DNA of 64,000 nt from Brachycybe producta (GCA_036925085.1 JAUPFP010000001.1:1963501-2027500), one strand, 5' to 3'; positions 24,646 through 36,742 are shown, counted from the stretch's first letter. Made by a program: numbers and translations. The notes: generated by a model from the sequence alone, not told the origin.

Positions 24646-27600
24646 CTAGATTAATAAAAATTAAAAGTTCTTGGAAATTTCTTTATACTACTATATGTAC
24701 TATAAAAATGACACATTTTAACAATATTACTAACAAAGTAGATATATATTAAAAAAAAATTAGTGGAGTTTTTTTGCAATATTCTTCATTATTTCAGTTT
24801 CCAACTAGAACCATTTACGAAAAAAAAAAGCAATAATAGTGAGAAATACTCAGAAATTAGTGAAATTTAGAATATAATTTATAAAAAAATTATATTATTA
24901 GTAATATTTCAAAAAAGTTATTTTAATTAATTCAGAATTTTTATCAGATATGTGAAAATTTATTGAACAGAAATTTTTATTCCCAGGAAACTAAAGATTT
25001 GTCAGATTTTGTTGTAACAATTCTGAAAATTAAAGCTAAATAATTGACAAAACCGTTAAAGAAATTATTAAAAAATTAGCAAAACTTGCTTTTAGTATTA
25101 AAACAACTCAATGTTGTTTAAAATATGCCAAATTTCCTACTTTTAATAAAATTATTTGCTACTTCAGAATGTTTTATTTCTGATTTTCTTTTACTTTTTG
25201 TTCTAATTTTTCAATAAATCTGCTTTTTTGTTCTTTTCTAAAAATTTTTCAATGAAAATTTTGAAACAACAGGTAAAAATAGTGTGAAATCGTTGGAAAA
25301 AAAAACTAATAAAAATATTGTAAAATTGTCAGCATCATAAAAATATATGTTTTAAAAGACTTGGAGGAAAATTTTTTTAAAACATCATTAAAAAATATAG
25401 TTAATTTGTGAAAAAATATTAATAATTTTGCAATAATTTCTGAAATAATATTTATAATTTTGAAAATTTGCGAAAAATATTAATAAATTTGCAAATTTGT
25501 GAAAAAATAATAATTCTGCAAATTTGTGAAAAGATATTAATAATTTTGTATATTTGTGAAAAAATAATAATTTTGTGAATTTGTGGAAAATGATAATAAA
25601 ATATTAGAAAAATGTTAAAATGTTGAAAACAATCAAAATTGTTTCTCAAAATTGTCATTTACGCAACTTCATTGCAAATATTACTATTCAAAATCCACCA
25701 AAATACATAAAATATTTCAAAAAATTGCTAAAAAAAAATACACCTTTTTAAGAAATAACATTAAAAATGTGCAATTTGTATAATTAACGTAAAATTAATT
25801 ACCAGAACTCCAATACCTTTCTTTTCTTCTAATAATAAATCCTGATTTCTCTGATAAAAGTTGAATTTGAACTTTTACTAGATTGACTGGCACTAACACA
25901 ATATTTGTTGTGTCTGACTTCAATGGGTCCAAAAATATTATTTGCAAAAACCTCAACTTATATTTGTTTTACATCCACATCAAAATTGCTACCTAAAAAG
26001 GCCCACATTCAATAATAATAAAAAAATTTGGACACTTGAACCCTCTAAAGAGGGACTCAACACAACAACAAAAAACCTATTTAAAATAATATGTAATAAA
26101 GCAGAGTTTTTCTATTTTCGAACCAGGTTCTCAAGAGAGAGAGGGTACAAGTGTTAAGTTTTTTTTAATTGAATGTGGTCCTTATTTTTCCATCTATCCT
26201 TTCTCCCAAAAAATATTTCTCGAAATCTGAGGTAATATTAATATATAGTCCGAGCATATCATAATTTATATGCTTATAATTTCTCACGCTACATTTCCTT
26301 CATTTGGTAAACAACTGAAATAAAGGGAGAGAGATAGAAAGACCTACAAATAGGCCTACAATAGGTCTAATATATCTGTGTGTCTATGATATGGATGTTA
26401 TTGTTTTTTTTTTAATAAAACCCCCCCCCCCCATTTTTCTATTGTACTTTGTTCATATATTTGTAAGTCCATTACTGAATTAGTCTTTGTTGCACGCCAT
26501 CTTTTTCTAACCTCAATATATGTGGTCATTGCGTGCAAATTTGCTGGACTAAACAACTTCCCGCCATTTCTATTTTTTTTTTTTTTGCGATTTCTCATAA
26601 TTCACCATTTTTATTTTTGGTGGTTTCTTAATATGAAATTAGAAATATTTTGTGTTTGTCTGGTTTTTTTTTATTTCTAGGAAACTTAAAATATAAATTT
26701 AGAGTCATGGCGTTAATTAGAATTGTGTTTAATTAATTTCTTTTTTTTTGCAAATAAAATGACATCATTTAGCTCTTCTAGTCTAGAAGGATAAATGAGT
26801 GATGTGATAGTAAAAAAAAGTATAACAATATAGAAGACGACTAATAGAAAAAATAGTTTGAAATATGTTTTCTTTCAAACATAACAAACAGGTATTGGCT
26901 ACAATTAACCCTTCTAGTCTAAAAGGGTAACTGAGTGATGTGATAGTAAAAAAAGTAGAATAGTATAGAAGAATTAGAAAAATAAGTTTGTAAGATGTTT
27001 ACTTTTAAACATAGTAAACAAAAATGGCTACCTTCACACCTTCTAGACTAGAAGGGTAAAATGTTGAACATTATCTTTCAAAAAAGTAATAATCTTATAT
27101 CAATTTTAAATTCAACTATGCAAAAATCGTTTAATTTCAATGAAATACTTTATTTTGAAAGATATTATCAACTACTGGTTATATTTCAAATTAAACGTTT
27201 TATGGCAGTTTGAAAAATAAAAAAAATTCTTCAAACTTTTCAAAGTAAAATTTATGATTGACAAATGACATTTTATTATTTTTTGGGGGATGGGGGTGGA
27301 CCAATTTGTCACATTCAATTTTTCACGACTCCTAAATGTCGTGATTTCATAAAATACACAATTTAGTTCCGCTTTATCTATTATGTTTTATAATATAATA
27401 TATTTAATGGCCACGAAGGTGTTATTATTTATTATATTAATGGATAACCGGCGTTGTTTGCTTCAATATTGACTTTTTTTTAGAGGCTATACCCATCTGA
27501 AACAACGACGAGGGTTGGAGGTAGAGGCTAGCTATTTGAAAATGATATTAGATTATCGAGTGTGCTTTTTTTAGTCAACCTATCCTTTCCCCTCTTCTGA

Positions 27601-27720
27601 CGTCACAAGCTTCAAGTTAGTGTGGTGGCAACTATAGAACATGGATTTAAGTTACTTAAGGTGGGTTTTTGTGGGGTGTAAATGCACCTTAAAACCTGGT
27701 TATGCTGTCTATCTGGTGAA
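24646..27720. other. AT-rich interval with weak repeats
   Basis: 25440-25600 is a GCAAATTTGTGAAAAAATAA repeat with a period near 37 bp. 26775-27055 has three spaced CTTCTAGTCTAGAAGG words of the F1 type. 26422-26433 is a poly-C tract. A TGACGTCA site lies at about 27598. No gene. Confidence 0.55.
25998..26186. mobile_element. MITE family B copy
   Basis: Left AGGCCCACATTCAATAATAA then GGACACTTGAACCCTC; right AGAGGGTACAAGTGTTAAG then TTGAATGTGGTCC, inverted arms. Confidence 0.7.
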
Positions 27721-27721
27721 T

Positions 27722-27908
27722 GTGTTTTAGAAACTAGAAGGGTAGCTCAATCACTTAATATTGTCATAAAATAAACTTTTTAAGTCAGTTTGAAAATATT
27801 CAAATTTTAAGCAAGATGATCTTTTTTTCTTATAAAAAGTTTATTTTGAAAAATCTCAACATGAAAACACCCTTAAGTGCTAGAGCTACCCTTCTAGTTT
27901 CTAAAAAA
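27722..27908. mobile_element. F1 foldback element
   Basis: GTGTTTTAGAAACTAGAAGG on the left, inverted as CCTTCTAGTTTCTAAAA on the right; inner arms AAAATAAACTTTTTAAG and ATAAAAAGTTTATTTTGAAA pair. Ends in TCAATCACTTAA / TTAAGTGCTAGAGC inside the arms. Confidence 0.8.
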
Positions 27909-28002
27909 AAACTCTAGTTTCTATTAAATTTTGCTAATGGAAGTTGATTATCTTTTCTTATTCTGTCCTTCAAGCGAAAAATAAAAAATGAAACTTGGAT
28001 GT

Positions 28003-28211
28003 GGTTTAGAAACTAGAAGGGATAGGATTAAGCACTTAATAGTATTTTCATGTTAATATCGTTCAAAATGAACTTTTTATGTGAGTTTAAAAATGACCCA
28101 ACTTTAAGCAAGAGGGCATTATTTTCATTTTTTGTCTATAAAAAGTTTATTTTCAAAGATATCAACATGAAACTACCACTAAGTGATTGAACTACCCTTC
28201 CAGTTTCTTAA
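28003..28211. mobile_element. F1 foldback element
   Basis: GGTTTAGAAACTAGAAGGGA on the left and ACTACCCTTCCAGTTTCTTA on the right, with inner arms CAAAATGAACTTTTTATGTG and TATAAAAAGTTTATTTTCAA. Confidence 0.78.
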
Positions 28212-28790
28212 AAAAAAGCACTTTCTAGTTATTTTTTTAATTTTGCTTTTCTGAAAGACAGAATAATGAAAGAGTTAAAAAAAAATCAGTTTTTCATAAA
28301 ACATCTCTTTTAACCCTTTTGATAAAAAGCAAACCTGATTGCATTATTTTGCATAATGAAAGATTATGTATTTGACCCTAACAATTCAACCTATTTTAAA
28401 ATATACGATTTTAGAACAGGGTCCCCCCTTCTCCGCTCTCTCCATTAATATAAAATGAACCTATTAGAAGACAGTTTAGTTTAATTAATTATAATTTTAT
28501 TTCTTTCACCTTTTTCTGAACATGAAATATTGGTTTTTTTTTCGGTGGGGATGAACTGACCTCTTGATTAATCATTTCTTCTATTTACTTTAATTATGAT
28601 TAATTGATGATGATGATGATGATGATGGAACACACATTAAGCTTAAAGATGTTCGTGTTTAGGATTTTCTTTTAGTTCAATTTAAAACATTGCAACAACA
28701 AAAAATATTAACCATATATATATATATACCTAGGGGCTGATGTTCAGATAATGAAAAATGTAAAATTAAGTCCTGAGGGGGGAGTGGAAG

Positions 28791-29000
28791 ACAGGCAATT
28801 AGAAATCGGGACAAACAGAAGTTGGCTCCGCCCTTTTTTATGACGAACGGCAACTTCTAATTGGTTGGTTATGTAGTCTGACGTCACATGCTCCTCCTCC
28901 CTTTTCAACGTCGAACCACACAACAAACCAATGAGAAGTTGCCGGTCGTCATAAAAAGGGCGGAGCCAACTTCTGTTCGTCCCGATTTTTAATTGCCTGT
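28791..29000. mobile_element. 210-bp hairpin MITE, family C, with target duplication
   Basis: ACAGGCAATTAGAAATCGGG begins the left arm, and the right arm ends CCCGATTTTTAATTGCCTGT. Arms of about 75 bp include AACAGAAGTTGGCTCCGCCC and its inverse GGGCGGAGCCAACTTCTGTT. GAGTGGAAG before and GAGTGGAAA after suggest an 8-9-bp target duplication, as made by hAT elements. The loop holds TGACGTCA. No coding capacity, although a frame of 91 codons runs through it. Confidence 0.9.
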
Positions 29001-29158
29001 GAGTGGAAAGGGGTACCAAAAGGGTACCACCATATTTACCACAAATAAATTCTACTTTTTATCACAAGAAAATTACTAATTATGTTAAATCTTTTTAATT
29101 AATTTATATCACAGAAAGAACTGTTTATTTTTTACAAAACAAAACAAAATTTATTGCA

Positions 29159-29350
29159 CAGAAACTAGAAGGGTAGCCAGCACTCTCAAGGGTGTATTCA
29201 TCTTGATATCTTTTAAAATAAACTTTTTCTAGACACATTTTTTAAAAATTGGGTTATTTAATTTATTTTCAAACTTAACATAAAAATGTTATTTGGGAAG
29301 ATATCAACATGAAAATACACTTAAGTGATTGAGTCTTCTAGTTTCTAAAA
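29159..29350. mobile_element. F1 foldback element
   Basis: CAGAAACTAGAAGGGTAGCC on the left; TTAAGTGATTGAGTCTTCTA then GTTTCTAAAA on the right. Confidence 0.78.
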
Positions 29351-29460
29351 CACTTTCTAGTTTCTCTTAATTTTACGCTTAAAACATAGAATAATCAAGA
29401 GTTCAAAAATGTCAAGTTGGAAAATAACCCAACATACTGTAAATTAATAGGAAAATGCTA

Positions 29461-29864
29461 TTAAGGTGGCTTTATGGATATTTATTTTGTTTTTGCCCTC
29501 CTAGATGGCGTGCCTGCAGTGGCTACTATGTTAAATACGAGTAAACGTTTTTCAGAAGAAACATTACGAAAAAATTCAAAGTGTTTTAGAAACTAGAATA
29601 GTTGGTGATAATGCTAAAAAAATTTTCATGATGATATCTTTCAAAATAAAAGGCGGCAATAGTTTTTTGTGAAAATCTTTTACCATTCTAGTTTGAAAAC
29701 AATTTCATATTTTATATTGTTTCTAGAAAAAAAAAACGTTCACTGATTGTTTTTGCATCGAAATTTTCCAAAAACATCTATGGCGCAGCTGCACAGCATT
29801 AGCCACTACAGTAGCGCCATCCTATGGGACGAGAGCAAATTGAATATCTATAAAGCCACCTTAA
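29461..29864. mobile_element. F2 element, complete, TTAA-bounded
   Basis: TTAAGGTGGCTTTATGGATA at the left and TATCTATAAAGCCACCTTAA at the right are inverted repeats with TTAA at both edges. Further inward GATGGCG, GCAGTGGCTA and AACGTTTTTC pair with AAAAACG, TAGCCACT and GCGCCATC. The core has GTTTTAGAAACTAGAATAG. The right flank continues as an F1 right arm (GTGATTCAGCTACTCTG), so it landed in an F1 element. TTAA duplication is typical of piggyBac-type transposition; inferred. Confidence 0.85.
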
Positions 29865-29994
29865 GTGATTCAGCTACTCTGTATTCTAGTTTCTAACACA
29901 CTTTTCTTGGCAATTTTTCATTTTCACTTCTATTTGAACCAAGTAAAAAAATCTTCAAATTTAACAGAGCAAACTAATCATTAGTCACTAGGTG

Positions 29995-30215
29995 ACCTAC
30001 ACTTCCTAACTGTAGGTCACTCAGTGACCTACACTTAAAACTTTTAATATTGGTGATTAGGTGGAGCTCTGGTAAATTAAGCTTGTTGCAGGGGGTCACT
30101 GTGTAGGTCACAGTGTAGGTCACAGTGTAGGCCACAGTGTAGGTCACTGTGTAGATTGTGTAGGTCACTGAGTTACCCACAGTTCTTGTCCAAATAGCTA
30201 TCTGAAAGTGTAGAT
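29995..30215. repeat. TGTAGGTCACAG tandem repeat
   Basis: GTGTAGGTCACAGTGTAGGT and related units of 12-15 bp, with single dispersed units on both sides (CTAGGTGACCTACACTTCC). The unit is itself partly palindromic (GTGACCTACAC). Confidence 0.85.
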
Positions 30216-30769
30216 CACGCATTGACCTACAATTAGTCTGTCCCAAATTTAACCCAGCCTTAAAAAAAGTTTATTTTTTAAAATATCAAACATTTAAAGC
30301 GATTACTCATCTAGTTACTAAAATACTCAAAATTATTTGCATATTTCAATAGGAACCATCTATTTAAATCAAATTAATTAATTAAGGATTTACTTTAACA
30401 TTTTTTTTGTTCGAAATAAGCAATAAAAGTTTATTTTTTACTATTTCAATGACCTCCCCCCCCCATTATTGTACATTTTTTAAGATATGTTGTTTTGACT
30501 AGAAAGCTTAAAACTTATATTTCATCTTTCAAGATAATTATTAATTCTTTTTTCGGCAAACTTAAAATTGATATTAATAGTTCAAATGATAAGATCTTAA
30601 ATGCAAATTAATCGTCATTTCATTTCTTTAATGAGCACAATTGACATCCTTTTTTTCTATTGTTTTTCTTATTATCCTCCCCCTTCCACCCTCCCTCCCT
30701 TTTTTATATTCTACTCGTTTGACTGGTTTTGTATACATATACATCAGGTGGCGCAAATAATACGTCCAA

Positions 30770-31207
30770 TATTTTGAAATCTAAAACGTATGTCCCGAAC
30801 ACATATTTATTTTGTTTTTGTTCCGCCAGATGGCACCACTGATTTGGCTAATGCTAAGCTCCATAAACGTTTTTGAAAAAAATTTGGTAACGTTTAAAAA
30901 AAACATTATGAAAAAAAATACAAATTGTTTTCAAAACTAGAATGGAAAAATATTATGTTAAAAGTTTTTTTTGACATCTTAAAAAATAAACAATTCCATA
31001 GTTCAGTTTGAAAAATAGCCCTTTTTTGGTTTCTCCATTGAAATTTCATGAAAAACTATTTTCGCCCTTTTTTAGAAAATGCCATAAAAAGTTTATTTTG
31101 AAAGATATCATCATGAAAAAACTTTTAAGATTATCACCAACTATTCTAGTTTATAAACCACTTCGAATTTTTCCACCGAAAGACACTAAACCAATATGAA
31201 AAAAGAA
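30770..31207. mobile_element. F2 element, degenerate, left part
   Basis: CACATATTTATTTTGTTTTT, TTCCGCCAGATGGCACCACT and GGCTAATGCTAAGCTCCATA match the F2 left arm. The core TTTTCAAAACTAGAATGG and the return CAACTATTCTAGTTTATAAA are inverted. The arm runs into a minisatellite at 31208. Confidence 0.7.
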
Positions 31208-31770
31208 AAAAAGTGATTTTAGAGCAAATGTCCCTTTAGGGCAAATGTCCGTTTAGGGCAAATGTCCTTTTAGGGCAAGTGGATTTAGGGCAATCATCCC
31301 TTTAGGGCAAGTGGATTTAATGCAATCATCCCTTTAGAGCAAGTTGATTTAGGACAATCATCCCTTTAGGGCAAGTGGATTTAGGACAATCATCCCTTTA
31401 GGGCAAGTGGATTCAGGACAATCATCCCTTTAGGGCAAGTGGATTCAGGACAATCATCCCTTTAGAGCAAGGGGATTTAAGGCAATCATCTCTTTAGGGC
31501 AAGTGGATTTATGGCACTCATCCCTTTAGAGCAAGTGGATTTAAGGCAATCATCTCTTTAGGGTAAGCGGATTTAAGGCAATCATCCCTTTAGAGCTAGT
31601 GGATTTAGGGCAATCATCCCTTTAGAGCAAGGGGATTTAAGGCAATCATCTCTTTAGGGCAAGTGGCTTTAGGGCAATCATCCCTTTAGGGCAAGTGGAT
31701 TTAGGACAATCAGCCTTTAGGGCAAGTGGATTTAGGGCAATCATTCTTTTAGGGCAGTTGGTATTAGGGG
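31208..31770. repeat. TTTAGGGCAAGTGGATT minisatellite
   Basis: Unit of about 32-34 bp: TTTAGGGCAAGTGGATTTAG then GGCAATCATCCC, about fifteen copies. The first copies are a shorter form, TTTAGGGCAAATGTCC. It adjoins the inner right arm of an F2 element. The same word is at 58670-59130. Confidence 0.93.
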
Positions 31771-32344
31771 CTTTAGCTTTTTTTTAGTACCATTAAAATT
31801 TAATATATTTTTTTCTAAGCGTGTTACTAATTCATTGGAGACAATCAATGAATGTTTTTGCATTTCTCACGATAATTACCTCCATTTCACTATTTATTAC
31901 ATTGTATATTTTTATTAAAATATAGTAATTTTTTGTGGAAATTTTTATTATAATTATAATCTTTAAGAAAAATCTTTTTTTTTATGTGCCGTGACTTAAC
32001 ATAATCGTTTATTTTCTAAGAATATTAAATTAATAATAAAATTCTTTTGATTTTCAATAAAAAAAAACTGATCCGATCTGAAACAAAAAGTTCTGTGAAC
32101 TTTTTAATAATTGAGGAATAAAAATAGTATAAAATAAGCTATTTTTATAGGGCCATCATTAATTGGATTGTTTTACTAATCAGTTTTAAGCTTTCACTTG
32201 TGATTATATCAAACTTACATGTTATTTAGAGAGAGAAAGAAAAAAAATTGCTGATTTTTTGTATTACATTTTAAAACATCTGCTTTTATTTTCTTTTATA
32301 TTACAATTAGTCACATTATTTTAGCCTACAGGTAAAAAAAAAGT
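31771..32344. other. AT-rich interval, no feature seen
   Basis: No feature found. Confidence 0.6.
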
Positions 32345-33045
32345 GTTTGGTCTAAATTCAAGAAATAATATTTAGCAAAATTGAACTTTAAGTTGGCTCT
32401 ATAGATATTGATTTTGATTTTGTTCCACCGAATAGCGCCACTGCAATGGCTAAAGCTCTGCTCCGTAGACATTTTTGCATAATTTGGAAGCAAAAAAACG
32501 TCAAGTGAAAGTTTTTAGAAAAAAAAAAAACATTATAAAAAAAATTCAAATTGTTTTCAAAACTAGAATGGTAAATGATTATATTAAAAGTTTTTTTCCA
32601 TCTTAAAAAATAAACATTTTATAGTTCAGTTTGAAAAATGACCCATTTTTGGGAGGGAAAAACTATTTTCGGCCTTTTTCAAACAGTCATAAAAAATTTA
32701 TTTTGAAAGATATCATCATAAAAAAACTTTTTAGCAGTATCACCAACTTTTCTAGTTTCTAAAACAATTAGAATTTTTTCATAATGTTTCTCCTGAAAAA
32801 TGTTCACTTGAAAAATAGAAATTTTCTCAAAACCGCGGGCTGGAGGGGGAAGAGACCCTCCTATAGAACACAATCGCCACTACAGGCGCGCCATCTGAGA
32901 GGACAAAAACAAAATGAATGTGTATAAAGTCACCTTAAATCCTCAGAACTTGGTTAAACACCATTTGTTAGCTTTAGAGGATTCAAGTTTAGGTTCAAGT
33001 GACAAATTCAATTCTTGAATCTGAACCCTATTGACTTTTAGATAC
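32345..33045. mobile_element. MITE family B split by an F2 element
   Basis: Left half GGTCTAAATTCAAGAAATAA, GCAAAATTGAACTTTAA stops at the F2 edge. The right half resumes after 32938 with GAGGATTCAAGTTTAGGTTC, AAGTGACAAATTC and TTGAATCTGAACCC. Confidence 0.65.
32388..32938. mobile_element. F2 element, complete, 551 bp
   Basis: TTAAGTTGGCTCTATAGATA on the left and TGTATAAAGTCACCTTAA on the right, TTAA at both ends. Arms carry GCGCCACTGCAATGGCTAA and CGCCACTACAGGCGCGCC; the core has AAAACTAGAATGGTAAATGA and TTTCTAGTTTCTAAAAC. A short non-coding extra (CCGCGGGCTGGAGGGGGAAG) lies in the right arm. Confidence 0.82.
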
Positions 33046-33167
33046 AAAAACCCGTTATTCAACCCAAAAACCAGTTATTTGTAACAAAATAATTTAATAA
33101 TTTTTTTTCATTTAATGTTTAAGTATTTTTCTTTAATAAGATATAATTTTTAGCTGCAATTAATGAT

Positions 33168-33413
33168 TAGGGCTCGGATTTTTATGCAAATATAAAAAGC
33201 AAAGTGTTTCTCAATTTGTGGCTTCAAGTGCCAATTGTGATGTAGTCATCATCATTAGAAAACAAACTGCAATTATGCTTTTTCTAATGAAAAAGGCTGG
33301 TTAGAGGCTAAATATCTGGTTACTATCAGTTGTCAACTAGAATTTTAGCCTCTAAATGTTTTTGATAGAAAAAAATCATTATTATTGGTTGAGCTATACA
33401 GGATTGTTATGAA
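33168..33413. mobile_element. MITE family A, copy 3 (right end missing)
   Basis: TAGGGCTCGGATTTTTATGC left end, GGTTAGAGGCTAAATATC and TTTTAGCCTCTAAATG inner arms; the right terminal repeat is absent. Confidence 0.8.
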
Positions 33414-33945
33414 ATTTGTTATGAAATCAAAGGCAAAATTGACAATTTTCTTAAAAAAATTTTAAAAAATATTGTTGATTTTTCAAATAATTTTTGATTT
33501 TTCTTATAAGTTGAATTGATAAAATTGATTTTGTTAATTATAATTATTTTTACATTTTCGAAATAATTCATCATTTATGATATTTGACTATCATGAATAT
33601 ACAAGTTTGTTAATTTTTTTTTTAGAAATCTTAAAAAATTGTTAATTTTTCAAATAATTTTGAAATAAATGTGAATTTTTTCTTATAAAATTTATTTTAT
33701 CTAATAATTTTGAAAAAAAATGTGAATTATGAAATTTTATTTCATCTAATAATTTTGATAAAAGTGGATTATGAAATTTATTTCATCTAATAATTTTGAA
33801 AATATATGAATTTCTTATCATAAATAATTTTATCTAAAAAATTGTAAGCAATTTTGAAAAAAAAACGTGAAATTTTTCCTTATTAATTTCTATTTTGTTA
33901 ATATTTTTCAACATAAAATTTTCATAAAATAATTATAAGTACGTA
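33414..33945. other. AT-rich interval with local repeat
   Basis: ATTTCATCTAATAATTTTGA recurs every 60 bp or so at 33690-33800. No gene. Confidence 0.55.
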
Positions 33946-34232
33946 AGCCATTTTGTGGCGTCACAAAAACTGCTCGTCTTTATCTAACAACTGATTACAT
34001 CAGAGGTATTCACACAAGTCACCGCCACCATTTTTTTTTCCTGCGCCACAGTATTGCGTAGAGTGGTCGAGTCCTACCACAGGTGGCGACCACCGCCATT
34101 TACGTCAGTGGTGATCCATGGTCATGGTTATCTTCAACAAGAGCTACTGTGTGTGTGTGGTTCATGTGTCTGTGTGAAACAAGCCACATCAACCACTTTA
34201 TTTCGCCACAATGTGGTCCGTGTGTCAAGTCA
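33946..34232. other. GC-richer stretch, function unknown
   Basis: Contains TTTGTGGCGTCACAAA (palindrome), CACCGCCACCA, CAGGTGGCGACCACCGCC, a TTACGTCAG bZIP-like site and a GT run. Short plus frames through it lack consistent splice sites. It could be an enhancer or promoter or an unrecognised element. Confidence 0.35.
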
Positions 34233-36243
34233 AATCTAATAATTAATTTTACCAAAAAAAAAATGTTAATTCTTTGTAGAAATTTTTTGTTTAAAAAAAA
34301 AATTTCATTTTTATTAATTATTTAATTTGCATAAAAATCCTAACTGAATTCAATTGTGTGGTCTTTAATGGAATGTTTAATATTTCATTACTAAATTGAT
34401 ATCATTTTTTGTTGTCATTTTCAGCCGTTTTTTATGATAAAGCTTAAATTCGTTTTTTCTTCTAATCGTAAAAAATTTAAAATTCTATTTTCTACAGACA
34501 GAAAAGGGTCAGGCCAAATTTTTCTAAATACAAAATTTTATTATTATGTAAATCGTGAATTTTAAAAAACGAGTTTTATTGTATCTGTATATAGATATTA
34601 TTTAAGAAGAATTTACAAGAAATGAACAGTTTAAGAATGTACATTAGAAAGATAGGAAAAGAATTTTTCCTTTGATTTTTTCTTAAAAAAATTAATTATG
34701 ATTCAGTTTTTATGGTAATGGATTTTTTTGAAATTTTTTTTTTCATAATTAAAACATGATTTTGATAATTTTTGGGCGCGGTTAGTTTCAAAGTAGTTAA
34801 ACAAACAATGATCAAAATTGGTTTACATTGAATTTTCTAGTTATTTATCTAAATTAGAATTTTTTTATATACCTTTAAGATTACGCAAAATTCGAGATTT
34901 TAATTTTTATTACATTTAATATATTATGACCTTTTTAGTATTTACAATTATAATTAGAAATGATAAACAAATTGTTAAGTTTTTCGCCAACTTTTGTTTA
35001 AAAAAGTTAGCAAAACTTGCAATTGTAAAAAAATCGGTAAAAAATTGCAAAAATTGCAAAAAAAAAAAAAAAAATTGGCAAATAATTGTAAAAATTGTAA
35101 AAAGAAATTTGCCAAAAAATTGCCAAAAGTTCTAAAAGAAATAGAAAAATTTTGCCATAAATATCAAAGGCAACTTTCAATCAATTGTATTTTTAATCAA
35201 AATAGCTAAAAAAAAAATGTTATACCTGAATTGTTTTAATTTCTAATGTAAAAAAACTGTGACAAACATTGTTAAGTATTTTAATTATTCCATTTTTCTA
35301 AAGATAAAATAGCTATTACTTCATTTTTAATATCAAAACCATTTTTAGAAAACAGAAAAAAGTATGGCAGAGATTCTTATTTTTTTTTTTTTTGCAAATT
35401 TTCATCATTTTTGTGCAAATTTTCAAATATTTTACACCAATTTATTTTAGATAGATATTGTAGTTTTTTGTCCAAATTTCTAAAACTTCTGTACTTTTTC
35501 TTTAACTGGTTTCAAAAATATTTGTACTTTTTTGTTGAATTTGCTAAAAAAAGAATTTCAATTGCTTGCCGATTTTTCTGTAAAAATCGTTAAATATACT
35601 ATGATTTTTAAAAATCTCAAAACATTTTGTAAGTTTCAAAATAATTTACAATTAGTTTTTGTAGAAAAAAAAAATCAAAACGTTTTTTCTAAATATTTTT
35701 TAGCAAAAATATCAAAAAGTTTTTGAAATATTTTTATGAAAAAAAAAATTATCTAAATTTTTTGAGAAAAATGTAAATAATGGAGTTAAATTTTGAATAT
35801 GTTTATGAACACATCATTAACTGAATAAAATTAACTGTTTTGTCAGTTGTAAGTCAAAACTTCATAAAATACTAGAAACAACTATGGTAAATTTGCCTTG
35901 CCAGCCCTGAGCCCTTATAATAATTTGAATTGTGTTTCATTTTGAAATATTTGGGTCATCAACAGGACTTCATTTAATTTTAATTCGCTGTCTTTAGATT
36001 TTTTTTTCTCAAACCTTTTGTATAAACTGCTTTTGACCATTGGTCAATTCTAAATCTCAAGTCACCAAAACACAATAGCAATTGTGATAATAAAAATTTG
36101 TGATTTTAATCTTGTCATAAGCTGAATTTGAAAAGTTTTCTTGTCAAAAAAAAAAAACTTAACTTTCTCACCAATAATTCAATTTAAGAAAATGACATTT
36201 GAAATAGAAACTGATACATAAGGAAGTATATTATATAATAAAT

Positions 36244-36279
<36 letters not shown>

Positions 36280-36545
36280 GTATTTCCTCATTTTTTTTTA
36301 ATTTAAAAAAATTATCCAAGAAATTGTCTGGACAACTTTTTTCATTTCCCATAAAAAATATATTCTTCCAAATTGCCAATTCTCACGCTTTAATTTATAA
36401 CCATTAGACGTCATATTTCCATCTCATAAGAGGATCATTCTGTTTCAAAGTCACTTAAAGCTTATCACCTGCAGAGAACCGCACGTGGTGATGGCAGTTA
36501 GTTGCCTGCCAGTTGGTACCACAACCCCCCCCCCCCAAAAGTCAA
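34233..36545. other. AT-rich interval, no gene seen
   Basis: Short frames at 34926-35726 consist of AT-rich low-complexity codons. (GA)n microsatellite at 36246-36277. A GC-richer piece at 36440-36530 includes CACGTGGTG and a poly-C tract. Confidence 0.55.
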
Positions 36546-36742
36546 CTCATATATATGTTACTGTCAATGCCTAGGCAATCTGCAAAACAACCAAGCTGCT
36601 AGTGAATCTGCAAAATTCAACACCTAAAATGTATTGAATTTTGCAGATTCATTAGCAGTTTGATAGTTTTGCAGATTGCCTAGGCAATATGCAGATTGAC
36701 TGATTCCACAGATTCACAGTAACATAATATACATATATGAGG
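36546..36742. mobile_element. palindromic element, family H
   Basis: CTCATATATATGTTACTGT to ACAGTAACATAATATACATA; inner arms TGCCTAGGCAATCTGCAAAA / TTTTGCAGATTGCCTAGGCA and GTGAATCTGCAAAATTCAA / TTGAATTTTGCAGATTCAT pair around AAAATGTA. About 197 bp. Confidence 0.82.

Noticed and set aside
28744-29019. 91-codon minus-strand protein
   Set aside because: It lies across the family C hairpin MITE and reads both arms.
29974-30246. Protein with VTYTVTYTV repeats
   Set aside because: Translation of the TGTAGGTCAC tandem repeat.
31208-31770. CRISPR-like array
   Set aside because: Units are contiguous with no unique spacers; it is a minisatellite in an animal genome.
34054-34325. Two overlapping plus-strand proteins
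   Set aside because: They lack agreement on one frame and rest on a GT microsatellite; no family recalled.
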